Assembly (NCBI RefSeq): GCF_029395675.1
Contig: NZ_CP115184.1
Span: 2,170,001-2,234,000 of the forward strand
Reading direction: 5' to 3'
Length of the DNA stretch: 64,000 bases
DNA from: Janibacter cremeus
GTDB lineage: Bacteria; Actinomycetota; Actinomycetes; Actinomycetales; Dermatophilaceae
Shown: piece by piece, positions 7,401 to 16,563 of the stretch
Numbering within the stretch: position 1 is the first letter of the stretch
Layout of the letters: every line of letters begins with the position of its first letter
Translations under genes and position numbers: made by a program
The notes under the pieces: model-generated
What the model saw: only the letters and a program-made list of their open reading frames with translations
Databases searched by the model: none
What the model was told of the DNA's origin: nothing

Positions 7401-9698
7401 ATGGCCCACGCCCTCTACCGGCTCGGGCGGCTCGCGCACCGGCGCTGGCCCGCCTTCCTCGTCGGTTGGCTCCTCGTCCTCGTCGCCATCGGCGGCGTCG
7501 CCACGACGATTGCCAAGCCGATGTCCGACTCCTTCACCATCCCGGGGATCCCCTCCGAGCAGGCCATGGAGCTGCAGCAGGAGCTCTTCCCCGGCGCCGA
7601 CGACCCGCTGACGACCCCCGCGGGCACCGTCGTCGTGGCCGCCCCGGAGGGCGAGCGGCTCTCCGACCCGGCCAACGCCAAGGCCGTGGAGAACCTCCTC
7701 ACCGAGCTGCGCCAGGTGCCGCAGGCGGGCGACCCGGAGCAGTTCGTCAACCCCGTCGCCGCGGACCAGGGCGTGACCCAGCAGTACCTCGCGGCGGCGC
7801 AGGAGAACGGCACGCCGAAGGAGGTCGCCGAGGCCAACGCCGCGGTCGTCTCCCCGCTGTCCGAGGACGGACGGGCCGGCCTGATCCAGTGGACCTTCGA
7901 CGCGAAGTCGGTCACCGACGTCGAGCCGGCCACCAAGGACGCCGTCCACGCGGCCGTCGAGGACGCCCGCGACGCCGGGCTCGAGGCCGCCGCCACCGGG
8001 TCCGGCCTCCAGGGCATGCCCGAGATGGGTGTCACGAGTGAGCTCATCGGGATCGGCGTGGCGCTGCTGGTGCTCGTGCTGACCTTCGGCTCGCTCGTCG
8101 CCGCCGGCCTGCCGATCCTCACCGCGCTCGTCGGTGTCGGCACCGGCGCGCTCGGCGTCGTCGGCGCGACCGCCTTCTTCGACCTGTCGACCACCACCCC
8201 GATCCTGGCCACGATGCTCGGCCTGGCCGTCGGCATCGACTACGCGCTCTTCATCCTCTCCCGCTACCGCACCGAGCTGCGGGAGACGGGCGACCGCGAG
8301 CACGCGATGGGTCTGGCGGTCGGCCGTGCGGGATCGGCCGTCGTCTTCGCCGGCCTGACGGTGATCATCGCGCTCGCCGCGCTCGCCGTCGTCAATATCC
8401 CCTTCCTCACCGCCATGGGCCTGGCGGCCGCGGGCACCGTCCTCGTCGCCGTGCTCGTCGCGCTGACCCTGCTGCCGGCGATCCTCGGCGCGCTGGGCGG
8501 GCGCGCCTTCGCCGGGCAGATCCGCAAGGACCGGATCGTCGAGGAGGGCGCCACCACCGACAACGGCGGCACCCGCTGGGCCCGCGCCATCGGCGCCCAC
8601 CCGGTCGTGGCCGTGCTCGTCACGGTCCTCGCCCTCGGCGCCCTGGCCATCCCGGCCAAGGACCTCAGCCTCGCCCTGCCGACCGACTCGACCGCCGCGG
8701 AGGGCACCTCCCAGCGCGAGGCGGGCGACCTCATCGCCGAGCACTTCGGCGAGGGCCAGGAGGCCCGCATGGCGGTCGTCGTCGATGCCCGTGAGGTCGA
8801 GGACCCGCGTGCGGCCGGCGCCGCCTTCGGCGAGGTCGCGGCCGAGCTCGGCGCGCTCGACGGCGTGGCCAACGCCCAGGTCGTCGGCGTCAACGAGTCC
8901 GGGCAGGGCGGGCAGGTGCTCGTCACCCCCACCACCTCGGCGAGCGACCCCGCCACCGAGGAGCTGCTGCACGAGGTGCGCGACCGGGTCCCGCAGTTCG
9001 AGGAGGCGACCGGCACGACGATCGGCGTCACCGGCCTCAACGCGATCCAGGTGGACGTCTCGGAGAAGCTCCAGGACGCGCTCGTCCCCTACCTCGCGGT
9101 CGTCGTCGGGCTGGCCTTCGTGCTGCTGATGCTCGTCTTCCGCTCGGTCCTCGTGCCGCTCACCGCGACGCTGGGCTTCGTCCTGTCGACGCTGGCGACG
9201 CTCGGGGCGACCGTGCTCGTCTTCCAGGAGGGCCTCTTCGGCCTCGTCGACGGGGCCCCGCTGATCAGCTTCCTGCCGATCCTGATGATCGGGATCGTCT
9301 TCGGCCTGGCGATGGACTACCAGGTCTTCCTCGTCACCCGGATGCGTGAGGCGTACGTCCACGGGGACAGCGCCCACGAAGCGGTCGTCGACGGCTTCCG
9401 CCACGGGGCCCGGGTCGTCACGGCGGCCGCGGTGATCATGATCTCGGTCTTCGCCGCCTTCGTGCTGCAGCCGGACAACCTCATCAAGTCGATGGGCTTC
9501 GCGCTGGCGACCGCCGTCCTGCTCGACGCCTTCGTCGTGCGCATGGTGCTCATCCCGGCGCTGATGTACCTGCTGGGTGACCGGGCCTGGGCGATGCCGC
9601 GCTGGCTCGACCGTCTGCTGCCCGATGTCGACGTCGAGGGCGAGGCGCTGACCCGGCGCACGAGCGCGGCACCGGCCGAGGAGAGGGTGCCGGTCTAG
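7401..9698 (+). CDS. MMPL/RND family exporter
   Basis: 765-residue membrane transporter of the MMPL (mycobacterial membrane protein large) group of the RND superfamily, driven by the proton gradient; substrates of relatives are lipids, drugs or antiseptics. The layout is the internal duplication expected: one helix, an extracytoplasmic loop (about residues 40-190), five or six helices, then the same again. GIDYALFILSRYR in the first half and GLAMDYQVFLVTRMRE in the second are the conserved TM4/TM10 motifs with the proton-relay Asp-Tyr. ATG 7401 follows GAAAGG by about nine bases. Probably co-transcribed with and controlled by the upstream TetR gene. Confidence 0.88.
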   Translation: MAHALYRLGRLAHRRWPAFLVGWLLVLVAIGGVATTIAKPMSDSFTIPGIPSEQAMELQQELFPGADDPLTTPAGTVVVAAPEGERLSDPANAKAVENLLTELRQVPQAGDPEQFVNPVAADQGVTQQYLAAAQENGTPKEVAEANAAVVSPLSEDGRAGLIQWTFDAKSVTDVEPATKDAVHAAVEDARDAGLEAAATGSGLQGMPEMGVTSELIGIGVALLVLVLTFGSLVAAGLPILTALVGVGTGALGVVGATAFFDLSTTTPILATMLGLAVGIDYALFILSRYRTELRETGDREHAMGLAVGRAGSAVVFAGLTVIIALAALAVVNIPFLTAMGLAAAGTVLVAVLVALTLLPAILGALGGRAFAGQIRKDRIVEEGATTDNGGTRWARAIGAHPVVAVLVTVLALGALAIPAKDLSLALPTDSTAAEGTSQREAGDLIAEHFGEGQEARMAVVVDAREVEDPRAAGAAFGEVAAELGALDGVANAQVVGVNESGQGGQVLVTPTTSASDPATEELLHEVRDRVPQFEEATGTTIGVTGLNAIQVDVSEKLQDALVPYLAVVVGLAFVLLMLVFRSVLVPLTATLGFVLSTLATLGATVLVFQEGLFGLVDGAPLISFLPILMIGIVFGLAMDYQVFLVTRMREAYVHGDSAHEAVVDGFRHGARVVTAAAVIMISVFAAFVLQPDNLIKSMGFALATAVLLDAFVVRMVLIPALMYLLGDRAWAMPRWLDRLLPDVDVEGEALTRRTSAAPAEERVPV

Positions 9699-9819
9699 AC
9701 CTCCCGTCGCCCCTCATCCGCTACGTGTGCAGGTGGAGGGCGGAGGGGGGCCCGACACAGGCTGCGACGTGGATACGATCGGGCGGAGGACCACCGAGGC
9801 GTCAGGAGGGGGTGAGGCG

Positions 9820-10857
9820 GTGCGCCGCACGCGTGTCGCGATCATGGGAGCCGGCAGCATCGGCTGTCATCTCGGGGGCTGGCTCGCCTCCTCCAGCGAC
9901 GTCACCCTCATCGGTCGCGCCCCGATCATCGACGCCATCGAGCAGCAGGGCCTGACGGTCAGCGACCTCAAGGGCCGCAGCCGCACCGTGCCGCCCGAGC
10001 GCGTGACCCTGGCGACCGAGGCCAGCGCCGTCGTCGACACCGACTACGTGCTGATGACCACCAAGAGCAGCGGCACCCTCCGGGCCACCCGGCAGATCGC
10101 GCCGTACCTCGACCACGACTCGGTGGTCGTCTCCTTCCAGAATGGCCTGCGCGCCGCATCGATGATCGACGAGGCACTCGGCTCGGCCTTCCCCAGCCGA
10201 GCCTCCCGTCCGCTCGCGCTGTCGGGGATGGTCCCCTTCAACGTCGTGCGCGTCGGCGAGACCCACTGGGCGCAGACGGTCAGCGGGCGGATGAAGGTCA
10301 AGGACCACCCGCGCATCGACCCCTTCATCCGGGCGGCCCACGGCGCCGGCCTGCAGATCGAGGTCGAGCCGGACATGCGTGGCGTCCTCTTCGGCAAGCT
10401 CCTGCTCAACCTCAACAACGCCGTCAACGCCCTCACCGGTGAGCCGCTGGCGGTCCAGCTGCGCGACCGCGACTGCCGCACCGTGCTCGCCGCCTGCCAG
10501 GAGGAGGCCCTCTTCCTCGCCAAGCGGCTCGGCGTGAGCCCGGCGGGGATGACACCGCTGCCACCGGCCCTCGTGCCCACGCTGCTGCGCGCCCCGAACC
10601 CGGTCTTCGCCGGGCTCTCGCGGGCATCCCTCAAGGTCGCGCCGGAGGCCCGCTCGTCGATGGCCGACGACCTGGCCGCGGGGCGCCCCACCGAGATCGA
10701 CGAGATGCAGGGCGCGGTCGTCGCGCTGGCCGAGACCCACGGCACCACCGCCCCGGTGTGCGCCCGGGTCGTCGAGCTCGTCCGCGAGGCCGAGGCGGCC
10801 GGTCCCGACCGCCGCCGCTGGACCGGCGCGGAGCTGCGCCGCGCCGTCGGCCTGTGA
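9820..10857 (+). CDS. Ketopantoate reductase (ApbA/PanE) family protein
   Basis: 345 residues. The N-terminal Rossmann motif GAGSIG and a C-terminal helical domain with the conserved GKLLLNLNNAVNAL segment match 2-dehydropantoate 2-reductase, which makes pantoate with NADPH for coenzyme A. Family members outside pan operons often act on other 2-oxo acids, and no other pantothenate gene is nearby, so I leave the symbol empty. GTG 9820 is supported by AGGAGGGGG immediately upstream (about 9804-9812); an earlier in-frame start would add a Gly-rich tail before the Rossmann strand. Confidence 0.8.
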   Translation: MRRTRVAIMGAGSIGCHLGGWLASSSDVTLIGRAPIIDAIEQQGLTVSDLKGRSRTVPPERVTLATEASAVVDTDYVLMTTKSSGTLRATRQIAPYLDHDSVVVSFQNGLRAASMIDEALGSAFPSRASRPLALSGMVPFNVVRVGETHWAQTVSGRMKVKDHPRIDPFIRAAHGAGLQIEVEPDMRGVLFGKLLLNLNNAVNALTGEPLAVQLRDRDCRTVLAACQEEALFLAKRLGVSPAGMTPLPPALVPTLLRAPNPVFAGLSRASLKVAPEARSSMADDLAAGRPTEIDEMQGAVVALAETHGTTAPVCARVVELVREAEAAGPDRRRWTGAELRRAVGL

Positions 10858-10876
10858 GAGGCCCCGAGGACCGCCG

Positions 10877-10922
10877 GGTCGATGTATCGGCGAGCGCCGG
10901 GCGACGCGCGGACGCATCGACC
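10877..10922. repeat. 46-bp imperfect palindromic repeat, copy 1
   Basis: Starts GGTCGATGTATCGGCG and ends GGACGCATCGACC; the outer 8 bp pair perfectly (GGTCGATG/CATCGACC). A copy with the same length and ends is at 53939-53984. It begins 20 bases after the ketopantoate-reductase-like gene and may terminate it. Confidence 0.65.
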
Positions 10923-10975
10923 GAGGAGACGACCCCCGAGTGGTTCTCCCCGGCCTCGTGGGCGACGATGTCCTC

Positions 10976-11479
10976 ATGACGTATCGGATCACGGTGGTGT
11001 GCACGGGCAACATCTGCCGCTCGCCGATGGCCGAGTTCGTGCTGCGGGAGCGCTTCGAGGAGGCCGGTCTGTCCGACCAGGTCGTCATCGACTCGGCCGG
11101 GACGACCTCGTGGGAGGAGGGCAACCCGGCCGACCCGCGCACGATCGACGCGCTGGAGCGGCACGGGCACACCGGCGACTACTCGGGCCACCGCGCCCGC
11201 GTCTTCGACCGGCGCTCCTTCACCGATGTCGACCTCGTCCTGGCCGCCGACCACGAGCACTACTCGGTGCTGCGCCGGCTCGCGGCCGTGCCCGAGGCCC
11301 AGTCGAAGATCCGGATGATCCGGTCCTTCGACCCCACGAGGCCCAAGGGGCACGCCCTGTCGATCGACGACCCGTGGTACGGCGACGACGCCTCCTTCGA
11401 CCGCACCTACGCCGAGGTCGTCGCGGCCGCCGACGGCGTCGTCGACTTCGTCCGTGAGCAGCTCGCGTCGCGCGACTGA
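10976..11479 (+). CDS. Low-molecular-weight protein-tyrosine phosphatase
   Basis: 167 residues. The CX5R catalytic loop is CTGNICRS (nucleophile Cys9, Arg15) and the general acid is Asp132 in the DPWYG motif, so the enzyme should be active on phosphotyrosine, and in bacteria often on exported capsule kinases or host proteins. ATG 10976 places the catalytic loop at the normal position; a GTG 12 codons upstream would add an unsupported tail. No kinase gene is adjacent. Confidence 0.9.
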   Translation: MTYRITVVCTGNICRSPMAEFVLRERFEEAGLSDQVVIDSAGTTSWEEGNPADPRTIDALERHGHTGDYSGHRARVFDRRSFTDVDLVLAADHEHYSVLRRLAAVPEAQSKIRMIRSFDPTRPKGHALSIDDPWYGDDASFDRTYAEVVAAADGVVDFVREQLASRD

Positions 11480-11552
11480 GCGCTCGCGCGCGACGCGCCA
11501 CGTCCAGCGGGCGCCCAGTTTCGTGTCAGACGGGGCGGGTAGCCTCGCTCGC

Positions 11553-12215
11553 ATGCCACGCCGCCGGACCGCCACTGCCGCAAGCGCGCTGATCGCGTCC
11601 GCGGCACTGGCCCTCACCGCGTGCGGCGGTGACGCCAACGGGGGTCCCTCGTCGAGCTCCCCCTCCGAGACCAGCTCTTCCTCGTCGACCAGCAGCTCGA
11701 CCTCCTCGTCGCCGACCTCGACCACCCCGACCGACCCGGCGACGCCCGACCCCTACGCGATCAACTGCAACCTGATCCCGCAGAAGGTCGTCGACCGATG
11801 GACGACCGACGGTGAGCCCGGGACGGTCGAGGCCACCGATGACGGCTGCCGCGTCGTCAGCTCAAGCCCCGAGGGAGCCCTGATGGTCCAGTGGCGCTAC
11901 CTCGACGTGCCTGAGTCCTCCGACGACCAGGACCTGGTGCAGGACGTGAGCGAGTCGAGCGAGGCGGTCGAGATCGAGGAGGGCGTCACCGCCGTGCGCA
12001 GCGACTCCGACGTCGACCCGACCCGCAAGACGCGGCTCTACGTCACCTTCGACAACGGCCGCACGCTCTACGCCGAGGCGACGGCGACCCTCGACCGGCC
12101 GCGGACCATGCCGGAGCTGCACCGCATGACGAGCACGGTCGTCAGGACCTACGCCGACCAGCCGCCGCTGCCCACCCCGCCGGTCGACCCGGAGTCCTCC
12201 ACGACCTCGAGCTGA
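11553..12215 (+). CDS. Putative lipoprotein, possibly DUF3558-like
   Basis: 220 residues with a lipoprotein signal peptide (MPRRRT..., lipobox LTAC, Cys24), then about 40 residues of Ser/Thr/Pro linker and a compact domain containing two cysteines (NCNLI and DDGCRV). This resembles the DUF3558 family of actinobacterial lipoproteins in layout, but I cannot confirm it. The C-terminus is again Pro/Ser-rich. The role is unknown; it would sit on the outer face of the membrane. ATG 11553 is the only start consistent with the signal peptide. Confidence 0.7.
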   Translation: MPRRRTATAASALIASAALALTACGGDANGGPSSSSPSETSSSSSTSSSTSSSPTSTTPTDPATPDPYAINCNLIPQKVVDRWTTDGEPGTVEATDDGCRVVSSSPEGALMVQWRYLDVPESSDDQDLVQDVSESSEAVEIEEGVTAVRSDSDVDPTRKTRLYVTFDNGRTLYAEATATLDRPRTMPELHRMTSTVVRTYADQPPLPTPPVDPESSTTSS

Positions 12216-12282
12216 CCACCGCGACGCGGTGCCGCGCCCGACCGGGCGGGGGTCCCCCTTCGCCTGATGGGAAGATGTGCGC

Positions 12283-13704
12283 ATGCAGAGCCTCGCTGAC
12301 GCCACCCCCCAGATCGCCCTCGGTGCGCTCGACGGCCGCTACCGGCCCGCCGTCGCCCCGCTCATCGACCACCTGAGCGAGCCGGCGCTGAACCGGATGC
12401 GCGTGCACGTCGAGGTCGAGTGGCTGATCCACCTGACGACCCACCAGGTCGTCCCGGGCGTGCGCGCCCTGACCGGGGACGAGCAGGCCGCGCTGCGGCA
12501 GGTGGTCGAGGACTTCGGCCCCGAGGACATCGCCGAGATGGCCGCGACCGAGAAGGTCACGCAGCACGACGTCAAGGCCGTCGAGTACTTCCTCAAGCAG
12601 CGCCTCTCCCGGATCGTGCCGGATGCCCAGGACAGCGGCCTGGCCGAGTTGATCCACTTCTGCTGCACCAGCGAGGACATCAACAACCTCTCCTATGCCC
12701 TCATGGTCCAGGGCGCCGTGACGCGAGTGTGGCTGCCGCGCGCCGAGGAGCTGGTCGCCGCCCTGGCCGCCATGGCCGACGAGCTGCGCGAGGTGCCGCT
12801 GCTCGCGCACACCCACGGGCAGCCGGCGACGCCGACGACGATGGGCAAGGAACTGGCCGTGCTGGCGCACCGCCTGCAGCGCCAGCTGCGCCGCATCCGC
12901 GGCGCGGAATACCTCGGCAAGCTCAACGGCGCGACCGGCACCTACGGCGCCCACCTCGCGGCCGTCCCGGAGGCGGACTGGCCGCAGATCTCGCACGCCT
13001 TCGTCACCCACCTGGGCCTGACGTGGAACCCGCTGACCACGCAGATCGAGTCGCACGACTGGCAGGCCGAGGTCTACGCCGACATCGCCCGATTCAACCG
13101 CGTGCTGCACAACCTCTGCACCGACATGTGGAGCTACATCTCGATGGGCTACTTCGCCCAGGTGCGCGGGCAGGGCACGGTCGGCTCGAGCACGATGCCG
13201 CACAAGGTCAACCCGATCCGCTTCGAGAACGCCGAGGCCAACCTCGAGGTGAGCAACGCCCTGCTCGATGTGCTCGCGACGACGCTCGTGCAGTCCCGCC
13301 TGCAGCGCGACCTCACCGACAGCTCGATGCAGCGCAACATCGGCACCGCCCTGGGCCACTCGCTGCTCGCCCTGGACAACGCCAGCCGCGGGCTCGCCGG
13401 CCTGGACGCCGTGCCGGAGGCGATGGCCGCCGACCTCGACGCCAACTGGGAGGTGCTCGGCGAGCCGATCCAGTCGGTGATGCGGGCGCTCGGGGCCCAG
13501 GGCGTCGAGGGGATGGACGAGCCCTACGAGCGGCTGAAGGAGCTCACCCGCGGTCGGCGCATCGGCCAGCCGGAGCTCGTGGACTTCGTCCGCGGCCTCG
13601 GGCTGCCGGCCGAGGTGGAGGAGCGGCTCGCGGCGATGACCCCGCAGACCTACATCGGCCTGGCGCCGAGGCTCGTCGACATCGTCCAGCAGGACAACGC
13701 GTGA
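12283..13704 (+). CDS. purB: Adenylosuccinate lyase
   Basis: 473 residues. Catalyses two beta-eliminations in purine synthesis (SAICAR to AICAR; adenylosuccinate to AMP). The fumarase/aspartase superfamily signature GSSTMPHKVNPIRFENAE is present, as are the HTHGQPATPT and TSEDINN segments. Its length and N-terminus (LGALDGRY) fit the longer, E. coli-like class. ATG 12283 is preferred over a GTG six bases upstream. The stop overlaps the start of bioY, so purine and biotin-uptake genes share a transcript. Confidence 0.95.
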   Translation: MQSLADATPQIALGALDGRYRPAVAPLIDHLSEPALNRMRVHVEVEWLIHLTTHQVVPGVRALTGDEQAALRQVVEDFGPEDIAEMAATEKVTQHDVKAVEYFLKQRLSRIVPDAQDSGLAELIHFCCTSEDINNLSYALMVQGAVTRVWLPRAEELVAALAAMADELREVPLLAHTHGQPATPTTMGKELAVLAHRLQRQLRRIRGAEYLGKLNGATGTYGAHLAAVPEADWPQISHAFVTHLGLTWNPLTTQIESHDWQAEVYADIARFNRVLHNLCTDMWSYISMGYFAQVRGQGTVGSSTMPHKVNPIRFENAEANLEVSNALLDVLATTLVQSRLQRDLTDSSMQRNIGTALGHSLLALDNASRGLAGLDAVPEAMAADLDANWEVLGEPIQSVMRALGAQGVEGMDEPYERLKELTRGRRIGQPELVDFVRGLGLPAEVEERLAAMTPQTYIGLAPRLVDIVQQDNA

Positions 13705-14273
13705 GCGCCGCGCCGCAGACCCACAGCGACTCCGCCGTCAAGGAGATCGCCTACGTCGCGGTCTTCGCGGCGCTCATCGTCGCGCTGACGCTCTTTCCCG
13801 CGATCGACATCGGTCCGGTGCCGATCACGCTGCAGACCTTCGCCGTCGCGCTCGCCGCGATGGTCCTCGGTGCGCGTCGGGGTGCGCTGACCGTGCTGAC
13901 CTACCTGGCGCTCATCGCGATCGGCCTGCCCGTCGCCGCGGGGTACGTCGGTGGGCTCGGGGTCTTCGCCGGCCCGACCGGTGGCTTCCTCGTCGGCTTC
14001 GTCCCGACGGCGCTCGTCGTCGGGGCCCTCGCGACGTGGGCCGTGCGCCGCGAGGTCTCGGTGCTGCGGCTCGTGCTCGCCGGGATCGCGGGGATGCCGG
14101 TGCTCTACGTCCTCGGCACCGCGTGGTTGATGGCGGTGACCGGGATGGGCCTGGGCGCGGCGCTCGGTGCGGCCGTGCTGCCCTTCCTCGTCGGTGACGT
14201 GGTCAAGAACGTCCTCGCAGCGATCGTCGCCGCCGGTGCCCTGCGCGCGCTGCCCGACCTGCGCCGCCGCTGA
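13701..14273 (+). CDS. bioY: Biotin ECF transporter substrate-binding subunit BioY
   Basis: 190-residue membrane S-component that binds biotin. Family features: about six hydrophobic helices, the motif GPVPITLQTFAV after the first helix, and GPTGGFLVGF in the middle. The start GTG 13701 overlaps the purB TGA. It is followed by the ATPase and T-component genes, making a complete BioYMN importer. No biotin-protein-ligase-type regulator site is obvious in front. Confidence 0.93.
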   Translation: MSAAPQTHSDSAVKEIAYVAVFAALIVALTLFPAIDIGPVPITLQTFAVALAAMVLGARRGALTVLTYLALIAIGLPVAAGYVGGLGVFAGPTGGFLVGFVPTALVVGALATWAVRREVSVLRLVLAGIAGMPVLYVLGTAWLMAVTGMGLGAALGAAVLPFLVGDVVKNVLAAIVAAGALRALPDLRRR

Positions 14274-14299
14274 GTCGGGCCCGAGCCGATCCTGCGCCG

Positions 14300-14971
14300 A
14301 TGAGCATCCGATTCGAGGAGGTCCACCTCGACCTCGGGGACCGCACGGTGTTGCGTGGGATCGATGCCGAACTCACCGAGCGACGGGTCGGCGTCATCGG
14401 AGCGAACGGCTCGGGCAAGTCGAGCCTCGCCCGCACGATCAACGCGCTCGTGCGGCCGACCCGTGGTCGGGTGCTCCTGTCGGGCCGGGACGTGGCGCAG
14501 GATCCGAAGGGGGCCCGCCGCGCCGTGGGTTTCCTCTTCCCCGACGCGACCTCGCAGATCGTCATGCCGACGGTGCGTGAGGACCTCGCGTTCTCGGTGC
14601 GGGGACTGCCCCGCGCCGAGCGCGAGGCGAAGGTCGAGACGGCACTGGCCGACGCGGGTCTAACCGACCACGCCGACCACCCCTGCCATCTGCTCTCCTC
14701 GGGTCAGCAGCAGCAGTTGGCGCTGGCCGCGGTGCTGCTCGTCGACCCGGAGATCATCGTCGCCGACGAGCCGACGACCCTGCTCGACCTGCGCAACCAG
14801 CGCGCGGCCCGGGAGCGCTTCGCCGCGCTGCGCCAACAGCTGGTGCTGGTCACCCACCACCTGGAGCTGCTCGAGAACTTCGACCGGGTGCTGCTGATCG
14901 CCGACGGGGTGATCGCTGCGGACGGGGCACCGGCCGAGGTGATCGGGCACTACGAGCGGATGATGGCGTGA
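14300..14971 (+). CDS. bioM: ECF transporter ATPase BioM
   Basis: 223-residue ABC ATPase that powers the biotin ECF importer. Walker A GANGSGKSS (residues 34-42), signature LSSGQQQQLALA, Walker B IIVADEPT and switch His in THHLE. Short for a CbiO-type protein (usually 230-280) but all motifs are there. Begins 26 bases after bioY; its TGA overlaps the bioN start. Confidence 0.92.
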   Translation: MSIRFEEVHLDLGDRTVLRGIDAELTERRVGVIGANGSGKSSLARTINALVRPTRGRVLLSGRDVAQDPKGARRAVGFLFPDATSQIVMPTVREDLAFSVRGLPRAEREAKVETALADAGLTDHADHPCHLLSSGQQQQLALAAVLLVDPEIIVADEPTTLLDLRNQRAARERFAALRQQLVLVTHHLELLENFDRVLLIADGVIAADGAPAEVIGHYERMMA

Positions 14972-15588
14972 ACCTCGTCGGTGTCTACCGCTCCGGTGAC
15001 TCGTGGGCGCACCGGCTGCCCGCCGGGGTGAAGGTCCTCGCGCTCGTCGTCGTCACGATCGGGGCGCTGCTCATCTCCTCGCCGTGGGTCGCGCTCGGGC
15101 TGCTCGCGGCCTCGTTGCTCGCACTGCTGTCGACCGGGGTGCGGCTGCGCGCACTGGCCAAGCCGCTGCGCTTCGTCGGCATCGCCGCGGTCGTGCTCGC
15201 CGCGATCATGTGGTGGCAGCAGGGTCCGGGCGCCGCGACCGTGACGGTCGGGCGGCTGCTCTCCCTCGTGCTGCTGGCGTGGACCGTGTCGTTGACCACC
15301 CGGGTGAGCGAGATGCTCGCCACCCTGCAGCGCGGGCTCTCCCCGCTGCGACGGCTCGGCGTCAACACCGAGGTCATCGGCATGACCATCGCCCTGGCCG
15401 TGCGCAGCGTGCCGCTGCTCATGGCGACCGTCGAGACCGCCCAGCAGGCGCGGCGGGCGCGCGGGCGCGGGTGGTCGATCACCGCACTCGGGGTTCCTGT
15501 TGTCGTGCGGTCGGCGCGTGTCGCCGAGGAGCTGGGGGATGCCCTCATCGCGCGGGGGTATGACCCGGGCGAGCGCCGTGTTGACTGA
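14968..15588 (+). CDS. bioN: ECF transporter transmembrane subunit BioN
   Basis: 206-residue T-component (CbiQ family) that couples the ATPase to BioY. Starts with GTG overlapping the bioM stop (GTGA). Four or five hydrophobic helices and the C-terminal coupling motifs with Ala-Arg-Gly (QARRARGRG and later IARGYDPGERR) are visible. It ends the purB-bioYMN transcript, facing the end of the first tad operon. Confidence 0.92.
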   Translation: MNLVGVYRSGDSWAHRLPAGVKVLALVVVTIGALLISSPWVALGLLAASLLALLSTGVRLRALAKPLRFVGIAAVVLAAIMWWQQGPGAATVTVGRLLSLVLLAWTVSLTTRVSEMLATLQRGLSPLRRLGVNTEVIGMTIALAVRSVPLLMATVETAQQARRARGRGWSITALGVPVVVRSARVAEELGDALIARGYDPGERRVD

Positions 15589-15591
15589 ACG

Positions 15592-15626
15592 ACCACCCAA
15601 CGCACCCGGGTGGTGGCCCGCGGGCC
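15592..15626. terminator. Bidirectional hairpins between bioN and tadC1
   Basis: ACCACCC (15592-15598) pairs with GGGTGGT (15608-15614), followed directly by the perfect palindrome GGCCCGCGGGCC (15615-15626). The genes converge here, so it can serve both. Confidence 0.6.
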
Positions 15627-15644
15627 GCCCGATGAGCCTCCAGA

Positions 15645-16532
15645 TCAGCTGAAGGCGACCATCATCTTCAACGCGACCGGACCCAGCAGCACGATGAAGA
15701 GCACCGGCAGGATGCACAACATCAGCGGGAAGATCACCTTGACCGGGATCTGCATGGCCTTCTCCTCGGCACGTTGGCGCCGTTTCATCCGCATCTCGGC
15801 TGCCTGCGTGCGCAGCACGTCGACCACGGCGACACCGTAGGCGTCGGCCTGGATGATCGAGCGTACGAAACGGCGCAGGTCGGGTACATCGGTCCGCTGG
15901 GCGAGCGCGTCGTAGGCATCCCGGCGGGACTGTCCGAGCTGGATGTCCTGCAGGGTGCGCACCAGCTCCTCAGCCAGCGGCCCCTCCCCGTTCTTCCCGG
16001 CCCGGGCCATGGCGGAGTCGAAGCCCAGTCCGGCCTCGACGGCGATCATCATCTGGTCCAGGGTGTCGGCCAACGACAGGGTGATCTCCTCGCGTCGTTC
16101 CAAGCCGCGGCTGTACAACAGCAGCTCGGGCACGAAATAGCACACCAGCGTGACCGCGAGCCCCAGGACGATCAGGAGCGGCTTGCTGGTCACGAGCAGG
16201 GTGACGAGCACGCCGAAGACCGGGAGGACCGTCTTGACGACGAGGAGCCTGTCGAGCTGCCAGGCCGCCGGGCGCCCCGCCCGTCCGTGCAGCAGGTCCA
16301 ACCGCCTGATGACCCCTGTAGGAGTGAGTCGGCGGGCGAGCACGGGAAGGGCAGCGGCGGCGGGCTCCCGCGCCCCGTCGTCCTCTCCATCGGCGTCCTC
16401 GGTGGGGAGGCCGCGATGGAGATTGGTCACGACGCGTCGGCGGGTCACGTCCGGGCCGGCCACCACGGTCCAGACGAGCACGCCCAGGCAGAGGCCGGTG
16501 ACGACGGCGGTCAGCAGGATGATCGGTGGCAT
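15645..16532 (-). CDS. tadC: Tad pilus platform protein TadC (locus 1)
   Basis: 295-residue type II secretion F-family membrane protein, one of two platform proteins of the Flp/Tad machine. The cytoplasmic T2SSF domain follows two N-terminal helices and contains the typical LADTLDQMMIAVEAGLGFDSA segment; the C-terminus is a helix pair (VIFPLMLCILPVLFIVL). Last gene of locus 1. Its paralogue at 23747-24676 has the same architecture and the same VKILFPLLFCMFP-type ending. Separated from tadB1 by 31 bases. Confidence 0.88.
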   Translation of the reverse strand: MPPIILLTAVVTGLCLGVLVWTVVAGPDVTRRRVVTNLHRGLPTEDADGEDDGAREPAAAALPVLARRLTPTGVIRRLDLLHGRAGRPAAWQLDRLLVVKTVLPVFGVLVTLLVTSKPLLIVLGLAVTLVCYFVPELLLYSRGLERREEITLSLADTLDQMMIAVEAGLGFDSAMARAGKNGEGPLAEELVRTLQDIQLGQSRRDAYDALAQRTDVPDLRRFVRSIIQADAYGVAVVDVLRTQAAEMRMKRRQRAEEKAMQIPVKVIFPLMLCILPVLFIVLLGPVALKMMVAFS

Positions 16533-16563
16533 GCTCGCCCTCCTTCCGGGTCCATGACGGCCA

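Noticed and set aside
6351..9404. A 1017-codon minus-strand frame opposite the TetR and MMPL genes
   Set aside because: Antisense shadow; the product is a Gly/Asp/Arg/Glu-rich string with no domain.
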